NCBI GenBank assembly: GCA_002746275.1
Contig: NVWR01000001.1
Span: 256,823-262,423 of the forward strand
Source of the DNA: Rhodobiaceae bacterium
Lineage (GTDB): Bacteria > Pseudomonadota > Alphaproteobacteria > Parvibaculales > Parvibaculaceae
Direction: 5' to 3'
DNA length: 5,601 nt
Shown in pieces: positions 1-5,601 of the stretch (positions are counted from its first letter, which is position 1; each line of letters begins with the position of its first letter). Below the pieces are notes generated by a model, which ran no database searches, was not told the DNA's origin, and saw only the letters and a list, made by a program, of their open reading frames with translations. Position numbers and translations under genes: made by a program.

Positions 1-35
1 CCGCCGAGGCTCATCTTGTCTGTGATCGTTACGGA

Positions 36-1913
36 TCAGAAAGCGTAGCTCAGACTGGCCGAGACGAAATCGCGATCTGCGGTGCCATTGTGGATGCCGC
101 CGCCAAAACCATTCGTATAGCTCAGACTTGCATTCCAGGCATTGAGGTAGCTGGCACCGACGCCGATGCTGACCTGTTTGACGCCCTTCACGAAACCCGG
201 ACCAATGGGCCCCGGCGCGAAGCCGCTAGTGTCGTGACGAAAGCCAATGCTCGGTGTCAGGGTGATTGGCAGATCGAACGGGTTGTTATAAGTCGTGATG
301 AACACAACCCGGTACCCGCTCGAAAAGCTGGTGGCGTACTGCACATTGGTCTGCCCGTTTGCCGTCAGCACGGCCGCAGCGACAGGGTCGGGGATGCCAA
401 TTTCCGTCCCCCCATGATTGAGGAACAGATTGCCCGCATCCGGCACATACATGAAGCCTGCATTGACAAGCAGGACACCAAGGTCGGCACCCAGCATATC
501 CACGATCTCATTACTGCGTGTGAACGTGCTGATGGTGCTGAATTGCCCCTGAAGCGCATCTGACTCCGTCACAGCGGCCGTCGCCCCGTTTGCACTAACG
601 GCGGCGAGATCACTGGAGACATAGCCTGGGACTCCGGCAACCAGATCGGCGAACCCGCCCCCGTCCAACTGAGAGGCCAGCTGCTGGTTACTCTCGGTCT
701 GGAGCGGCATGTCTGGCGTGAAGCTGCTCTCTATGGCAAAGGCGTGGTCACCAATGGTAGTGGCCGCGCTTACGCCTACTGTGTTGATGCTGTCTGGATA
801 GACCCAGCGCACTGTGTTGAACCCGGAGGCAAAGCCGATGGCATTGTTGACATCAGCAGCACTTGCACACGCGCCGCCGCCAGTGACAGCGGAACATGCT
901 GCCGTCGCATCAACACTACCACTGCGATATCCCAAAAACGGCAGCCGTGACGTGTAGTGCGTGTAATAGAGGCCAAACTCTGTTCCGCCGTTTACTTCCT
1001 GTGCGTAATGGCGAAAGGCAAACCCGAACTCTGCTGAATCCTCGTCAACCTCATCGCTCTCAACAGCCAGTTGAACCGGTGACGTCGCCAGATCGTCGGG
1101 CGCGGTGAAAAGGGCAGGGTTCGGCCCCAGCCCAGCAATGTCGAGCGTGGAGAAAAATGACCCGGACGGATCTATTTCGGTTTTCTCCCAGCCCCATTGC
1201 CAGAAACCTTCGACAGAACTGTCTCCCAGTGTTGCCGAGGCAAAAACCATCGGCATGGGGGTGAGCGCTTCCTTCAGTTCCGACCCCGGTGTGCGGATGG
1301 CAGTAACATCAATCGCCTGAAAGGCATTCACGCCGCCTTGCTGGAAAAGGCTTTCGCCCCAGTTCACCACCTGATTGCCGACACGCAAGGTGACAGGCAC
1401 ATTGCCCACCTCGAAGTTGCTGTAAACAAAGGCGTCGAGCACATCAATACCGTAATCGAGTTGCTCTTTGGCATCGCCAAGCAGGTTGCGGAACCGCAGG
1501 TCATTTTCCGCATAGACATAATCGTAGAAATATTTGACGCGGGTGAAGACCCCGAAATTCTGATAGGTCGCCTGAATGTCGTGGGTCGCCTTGATTGTCG
1601 CGGACGTGAAATCCCACTTGTCAAAATTCAGATTACCATTGTCTGCGTTGATGCTGGCTGTCTGTCCGCCATTGAAAGTACATCCGCCATTTGTCGGATT
1701 AATGCTGGCGCAATCACGGTCCGAGGCGCGCAGTTGAACGCCGACGGTAACGGTACTGTCGATGTTGATATCGACCTCGCCGAGTTTCATCTCATATGCA
1801 CGCGCTGTGGGCGCGCTAAAGGCAAAAATGGCGGTTAAGGCTGCACAGGTTGCAGCCAGAGTTGACCCACGCCGCAGTTTTTTGCGGGTGGTTGCGTTGA
1901 GTGAGAGGTGCAT
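36..1913 (-). CDS. DUF1302-family outer-membrane protein, complete
   Basis: This 625-residue protein belongs to the DUF1302 family (PF06980) of Gram-negative envelope proteins with no firmly assigned function. The N-terminus has basic residues (RKKLRR, 10-15), a hydrophobic stretch (about 18-33) and an AxA-type signal-peptidase site (ARA|YE, after residue 39). Family-like blocks include LDAFVY (159-164), NWGESLF (184-190), GSELKEALTPMPM (210-222) and a C-terminal stretch with GFRHDTSGFAPGP (about 557-569) and DRDFVSASLSYAF at the very end. The terminal Phe and alternating polar/apolar segments fit a beta-barrel inserted by the BAM machinery. The length is close to the usual ~600 residues. The frame is open for 58 more codons upstream, but I chose the ATG at 1913 because it has a GGAGG ribosome site and starts directly with the signal peptide. 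Two cysteine pairs (68/78 and 340/349) could form disulfides in the periplasm or in loops. Family membership is strong. The barrel location is inference. A lipid or hydrophobic-compound transport role is only a guess from relatives that often sit beside DUF1329 genes. Confidence 0.9.
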   Translation of the reverse strand: MHLSLNATTRKKLRRGSTLAATCAALTAIFAFSAPTARAYEMKLGEVDINIDSTVTVGVQLRASDRDCASINPTNGGCTFNGGQTASINADNGNLNFDKWDFTSATIKATHDIQATYQNFGVFTRVKYFYDYVYAENDLRFRNLLGDAKEQLDYGIDVLDAFVYSNFEVGNVPVTLRVGNQVVNWGESLFQQGGVNAFQAIDVTAIRTPGSELKEALTPMPMVFASATLGDSSVEGFWQWGWEKTEIDPSGSFFSTLDIAGLGPNPALFTAPDDLATSPVQLAVESDEVDEDSAEFGFAFRHYAQEVNGGTEFGLYYTHYTSRLPFLGYRSGSVDATAACSAVTGGGACASAADVNNAIGFASGFNTVRWVYPDSINTVGVSAATTIGDHAFAIESSFTPDMPLQTESNQQLASQLDGGGFADLVAGVPGYVSSDLAAVSANGATAAVTESDALQGQFSTISTFTRSNEIVDMLGADLGVLLVNAGFMYVPDAGNLFLNHGGTEIGIPDPVAAAVLTANGQTNVQYATSFSSGYRVVFITTYNNPFDLPITLTPSIGFRHDTSGFAPGPIGPGFVKGVKQVSIGVGASYLNAWNASLSYTNGFGGGIHNGTADRDFVSASLSYAF

Positions 1914-1918
1914 GATTT

Positions 1919-1923
1919 CCTCC
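1919..1923 (-). promoter_or_regulatory. Ribosome binding site of the DUF1302 gene
   Basis: Read on the minus strand, GGAGG (inside CGGAGGAAATC) lies 5 nt before the ATG at 1913-1911. This near-perfect Shine-Dalgarno decides the start. The upstream ATG at 2087 would add 58 residues with no secretory character before the signal peptide and would run through two inverted repeats. Confidence 0.85.
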
Positions 1924-1944
1924 GAAACATGCGGGGAGGTCTCT

Positions 1945-1972
1945 GTTTGCCGGGCCCCCCGATCCGGCAAAC
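1945..1972. repeat. Perfect 9-bp inverted repeat in the DUF1302 leader
   Basis: The arms GTTTGCCGG (1945-1953) and CCGGCAAAC (1964-1972) are exact reverse complements around a 10-nt spacer. The site lies 31 nt upstream of the DUF1302 ATG and just upstream of its ribosome site. If transcribed it would form a GC-rich stem-loop in the 5' UTR. No T-run follows in the minus direction, so it does not look like an intrinsic terminator. A leader hairpin affecting mRNA stability or translation, or a dimeric operator, are both possible. The repeat is observed; the function is inferred. Confidence 0.6.
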
Positions 1973-2013
1973 TTCTCCGGGCCGCAAGCCACCGGTTTGA
2001 AGTACTGGTACGT

Positions 2014-2040
2014 GATGTCCCTCTCACCCCTTCGGACATC
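2014..2040. repeat. Perfect 7-bp inverted repeat, candidate operator
   Basis: GATGTCC (2014-2020) and GGACATC (2034-2040) are exact reverse complements with a 13-nt spacer, centred near 2027, about 114 bp upstream of the DUF1302 start. The centre-to-centre distance of the two half-sites is 20 bp, roughly two helical turns, which would suit a dimeric regulator binding one face of the DNA. No regulator gene is in the window, and I could not identify convincing -35/-10 boxes to place the site against a promoter. Confidence 0.5.
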
Positions 2041-2180
2041 CAGTGAGGCGAATGTAGCAATGAAGCGGGGAACGGCCCGTTACCCAAATCCCACAGACGA
2101 GGGGTGGCCCGCGTTCAGCGCACCTGTGAGCCCAACAAAAATTCAGACAGGTTTGGTAAATCGTGAGGAAATTTTCACAA

Positions 2181-2218
2181 AGGCCCAATCAACGGCTTTG
2201 GGAGGGGCGCTTGGGCCT
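2181..2218. repeat. Perfect 8-bp inverted repeat upstream of eno
   Basis: AGGCCCAA (2181-2188) and TTGGGCCT (2211-2218) are exact reverse complements separated by 22 nt, about 135-170 bp before the eno ATG. The long spacer makes a simple tight hairpin less likely than a pair of oppositely oriented protein-binding half-sites. The core GCCCAA also recurs at 2130-2135, 2265-2270 and 2308-2313. No function can be assigned. Confidence 0.45.
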
Positions 2219-2337
2219 CGTGTGGGGCGATTTGGCGTCGATTCGAGGGTTTTTCGGGATTTTCGCCCAATTCCTCTTTCGGTGGGCGCGCGGCTTGGGT
2301 ATGTATCGCCCAACCTTTTCTACGGACCAGATCTTAA

Positions 2338-3630
<1,293 letters not shown>

Positions 3631-3638
3631 GACATCCC

Positions 3639-4889
3639 GTGCAGATCAGTGTTGCCGTCATAGGAGGCGGGCCTGCGGGCCTGATGGCGGCAGACGCGTT
3701 GATCAAACGGGGACACACGGTTCACCTGTTCGATGCCATGCCTTCGCTGGGACGTAAGTTTCTGATGGCCGGCAAGAGTGGCCTCAACCTCACCCATGCA
3801 GAACCGTTTGATGTGTTTCTGTCGCGCTTTGAAAAGGCGAGCGCTGATCTTGAACCTGCTCTGCGTGCGCTCGCGCCAGATGCCGTACAGCAGTGGGCGG
3901 AAAAGCTGGGCACCGAAACCTTTGTGGGTAGTTCGGGCCGGGTGTTTCCGAAAAGCATGAAGGCCGCCCCTCTGCTGCGTTCCTGGTTGAGGGAATTGCG
4001 GGGGCACGGCCTGATCACCCACGTACGTCACAAATGGGTGGGCTGGTCACCGACGGACGCGCTGCTGTTTGAAACGCCGGACGGGACGGTGGAGGTCGAG
4101 GCACAGGCATGCGTGTTGGCGCTGGGCGGTGGCAGTTGGCCCTCACTTGGCTCGGACGGTGCATGGGTACCCCTGTTGGGCGCGCAAAGTGTTGATGTTC
4201 AGCCGTTGAAATCGGCCAATTGCGGTTTCGATGTGGACTGGTCCGAGCATTTTCGAGACCGTTTTGCGGGAACACCGGTAAAGAGCGTGATGCTGTCACA
4301 TGAGGGGCGGCGCTTGCCCGGTGAATTCGTGGTCACGCAGAAGGGTGTGGAAGGCGGCGGCATCTATGCTCATGCGGCCCGCTTGCGCGATGCAATCGCG
4401 GAGAACGGGTCTGCTGTCTTGACGTTGGACCTGGCACCCGGTGTTGATCAAGCTAGGCTAGAAGAAAAGCTTGGACGACCGCGCGGGTCGCGCAGCTTTG
4501 CAACCCATCTCAAGAAAACAACAGGGATCACCGGTGTTAAAGCGGGTCTGCTGCGGGAGTGCGCCAACGATCAGTTGACCACACCAGCTTCAATCGCTGC
4601 GGCGATCAAGAATGTTCCGCTGGTTCTTGCCTCCCCTCGCCCAATGGAAGAAGTGATTTCCACTGCCGGTGGCGTTGCCTTCTCAGAGCTTGATGAGGGC
4701 TTTATGGTGAAGTCAAAGCCCGGCTTGTTTTGTGCAGGCGAAATGCTGGACTGGGAAGCTCCGACAGGGGGCTATCTGCTCAACGCCTGCATGGCGATAG
4801 GGCGGCAAGCGGGTGACGCTGCTGCAGCCTATCTTGAGGCGATGAACGGGGGAGACGATGGCGCGCATTCGGATCAGCCCCCGGGTTGA
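3639..4889 (+). CDS. BaiN/HI0933-like FAD-dependent flavoprotein, PP_4765 family (TIGR03862)
   Basis: This 416-residue cytosolic flavoprotein has the Rossmann dinucleotide motif GGGPAG (9-14) after a short first strand. It is followed by GRKFLMAGKSGLNLTH (38-53), the counterpart of the GRKxxxSGxGRCNxTN block in HI0933-type proteins. Further family-like blocks are SSGRVFPKSMKAAPLLRSW (98-116), LGGGSWPSLGSDG (162-174), VEGGGIYAHA (237-246) and the C-terminal FAD-contacting block LFCAGEMLDWEAPTGGYL (363-380). The middle, about 190-330, would be the inserted domain of this fold. Relatives are annotated as NAD(P)/FAD-dependent oxidoreductases. The substrate is unknown, and the bile-acid role of BaiN should not be transferred. 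The GTG start fits the ribosome site and puts the Rossmann motif at the usual distance from the N-terminus. The gene follows eno by 8 bp, and its last 32 bp, coding for a Gly/Asp-rich non-conserved tail, overlap arfB. The family call is strong; the reaction is not known. Confidence 0.88.
   Translation: MQISVAVIGGGPAGLMAADALIKRGHTVHLFDAMPSLGRKFLMAGKSGLNLTHAEPFDVFLSRFEKASADLEPALRALAPDAVQQWAEKLGTETFVGSSGRVFPKSMKAAPLLRSWLRELRGHGLITHVRHKWVGWSPTDALLFETPDGTVEVEAQACVLALGGGSWPSLGSDGAWVPLLGAQSVDVQPLKSANCGFDVDWSEHFRDRFAGTPVKSVMLSHEGRRLPGEFVVTQKGVEGGGIYAHAARLRDAIAENGSAVLTLDLAPGVDQARLEEKLGRPRGSRSFATHLKKTTGITGVKAGLLRECANDQLTTPASIAAAIKNVPLVLASPRPMEEVISTAGGVAFSELDEGFMVKSKPGLFCAGEMLDWEAPTGGYLLNACMAIGRQAGDAAAAYLEAMNGGDDGAHSDQPPG
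4848..4854 (+). promoter_or_regulatory. Ribosome binding site of arfB inside the flavoprotein gene
   Basis: GGGGGAG precedes the ATG at 4858 by 3 nt. It lies within codons for the flavoprotein tail and accounts for the Gly-Gly-Asp there. The spacing is a little short, but no other in-frame start nearby fits the ArfB N-terminus better. Confidence 0.55.
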
Positions 4890-5283
4890 GATAGACGAAA
4901 ACGAGCTCGACGAACGGTTCATCCAAGCCGGCGGGCCAGGGGGCCAAAATGTAAATAAGCTGGCGACAGCGGTGCAGCTCATGTTCAACGTGAGGACCAC
5001 GCGAGCGCTGTCTCATGCGGAGAAGAGGCGTCTGGAAGTTTTGGCGGGGCGACGTCTTTCAAGTGCAGGCATTCTGACAATAACGGCAAGGGAGCACCGC
5101 TCCCAGCAGTTGAACCGTGAAGCCGCGAGAGCGCGCCTTTTCGATCTGCTGATCCAGGCATCAGAACCGATCCGGCCGCGTATCAAGACGAAGCCAACGC
5201 GGGCGTCCAAACGCAGACGCCTCGACACCAAAGGAAAGCGCGGTGGCACAAAACAATTACGGCGCAAACCGCCGATTGAATAA
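4858..5283 (+). CDS. arfB: Alternative ribosome-rescue peptidyl-tRNA hydrolase ArfB (YaeJ/ICT1-like)
   Basis: This 141-residue protein hydrolyses peptidyl-tRNA on ribosomes stalled at the end of broken mRNAs, acting without tmRNA. It has the release-factor catalytic domain with GPGGQNVNK (26-34), whose GGQ (28-30) enters the peptidyl-transferase centre, and the conserved block HRSQQLNREAA (80-90). After a short linker comes a basic tail (about 106-141) with KPTRASKRRRLDTK (112-125), closely matching the E. coli YaeJ tail that threads into the empty mRNA channel. The length is almost that of YaeJ (140). It lacks the codon-recognition domains of RF1/RF2, and the tail pattern separates it from PrfH. 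The start codon lies 32 bp inside the flavoprotein gene, so translation is probably coupled. The gene ends 19 bp before a convergent gene, with no visible terminator hairpin between. The function is well supported by family. Confidence 0.94.
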   Translation: MARIRISPRVEIDENELDERFIQAGGPGGQNVNKLATAVQLMFNVRTTRALSHAEKRRLEVLAGRRLSSAGILTITAREHRSQQLNREAARARLFDLLIQASEPIRPRIKTKPTRASKRRRLDTKGKRGGTKQLRRKPPIE

Positions 5284-5302
5284 TTTTCAGAAGTAAACCG
5301 GT

Positions 5303-5601
5303 CTACGCACTCTTTGCATGACGAATGTCGACAGAAAAATCTGTTTCATTGTCCATGACCGGTATGCCAAACCCAATGTCCACAACTTCACTTTCAAGGA
5401 CAGTCACGGCCAGCGTCGTTTTGGGGCCAGGTCGGAAAATTCCCGTCCCCTGGTGATGCGCGTGATACCCCAGCACAAATGTCGTTTCGCTATCTTCTTC
5501 TTTGCGGATTGGAAGCATCAGGCTTTCACTAATCATGCGCCGACCAGATGTGTATTCATTCTCATAGGTGGAGTAGTACCCACAAGGGTATTCCAATATG
5601 C
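5303..5601 (-). CDS. C-terminal part of a probable PAS_5 (DUF1457) domain protein, cut by the window edge
   Basis: The minus-strand frame is open to the right edge and ends at TAG (5305-5303), giving about 98 visible residues. The frame continues upstream as ...Ile-Leu-Glu-Tyr-Pro-Cys-Gly, so the TTG at 5596 is more likely an internal leucine codon than a start. The stretch YPCGYYSTYENEYTSGRR followed by SESLMLPIRKEED and FVLGYHAHH resembles the late strands of PAS_5/DUF1457 proteins, small alphaproteobacterial proteins with a P-x-G turn and a LPL-type strand. The remaining ~45 residues (from about TGIFRPGPK) have no motif I recognise. PAS_5 proteins are presumed sensory, with unknown ligands. 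The gene is convergent with arfB and probably unrelated to it. The coding call is fairly secure; the family is tentative because the domain core lies outside the window. Confidence 0.6.
   Translation of the reverse strand, partial: ILEYPCGYYSTYENEYTSGRRMISESLMLPIRKEEDSETTFVLGYHAHHQGTGIFRPGPKTTLAVTVLESEVVDIGFGIPVMDNETDFSVDIRHAKSA

Noticed and set aside
1..14. Possible start (minus-strand ATG at 14-12) of a gene downstream of the DUF1302 gene
   Set aside because: Only 14 bases are visible and there is no clear ribosome site, so a gene cannot be supported.
90..563. 157-codon plus-strand open frame
   Set aside because: It is antisense to the DUF1302 coding region, has no recognisable domain, and is explained by GC-rich codon bias.
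1197..1838. 213-codon plus-strand open frame
   Set aside because: It lies opposite the conserved N-terminal half of the DUF1302 protein. The composition looks like a shadow frame and no family is recognisable.
1945..1972. Intrinsic terminator reading of the 9-bp inverted repeat
   Set aside because: No T-run follows the stem on either strand, and it sits in a leader rather than after a gene.
1914..2087. N-terminal extension of the DUF1302 gene to an ATG at 2087
   Set aside because: The extra 58 residues are rich in Arg/Ser/Pro, precede a proper signal peptide, and lack the strong ribosome site found at 1919-1923.
2295..2323. sigma-70-like promoter (TTGGGT, 17-bp spacer, TTCTAC) for eno
   Set aside because: The -10 match is only 2 of 6 and other placements are equally weak, so I do not annotate it.

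Overview
The window looks like ordinary chromosomal DNA from a Gram-negative alphaproteobacterium. It is GC-rich by eye and encodes an outer-membrane protein, a housekeeping enolase, a PP_4765-type flavoprotein, an ArfB-type ribosome rescue factor and part of what looks like a PAS_5 (DUF1457) protein, a family common in Alphaproteobacteria. The taxonomic call rests on this gene content and on the protein flavour. I cannot name a genus.

Layout. On the minus strand, 36-1913 encodes a complete DUF1302-family protein with a signal peptide and a C-terminal phenylalanine, probably an outer-membrane beta-barrel. A 439-bp divergent intergenic region (1914-2352) separates it from a plus-strand cluster. 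This region holds two perfect inverted repeats close to the DUF1302 gene, a third near eno, and several copies of a short GCCCAA word. The plus-strand cluster is eno (2353-3630), a BaiN/HI0933-like flavoprotein of the PP_4765 family (3639-4889, GTG start, 8 bp after eno) and arfB (4858-5283, overlapping the flavoprotein by 32 bp). It is followed, convergently and after only 19 bp, by the 3' part of a minus-strand gene that runs off the right edge (5303 to beyond 5601).

How the genes relate. The tight spacing and the overlap suggest that eno, the flavoprotein gene and arfB are transcribed together. Enolase is glycolytic. ArfB releases peptides from stalled, non-stop ribosomes. The flavoprotein has no established substrate. 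No metabolic link among the three is evident, so the cluster may simply let two low-expression genes share a strong housekeeping promoter. The DUF1302 gene is divergent and probably regulated on its own.

I do not see a new defence system, mobile element, CRISPR array, RNA gene or other clearly undescribed system. The points most worth a second look are the inverted repeats in the divergent promoter region, the eno-flavoprotein-arfB arrangement, and the uncharacterised DUF1302 and flavoprotein families.
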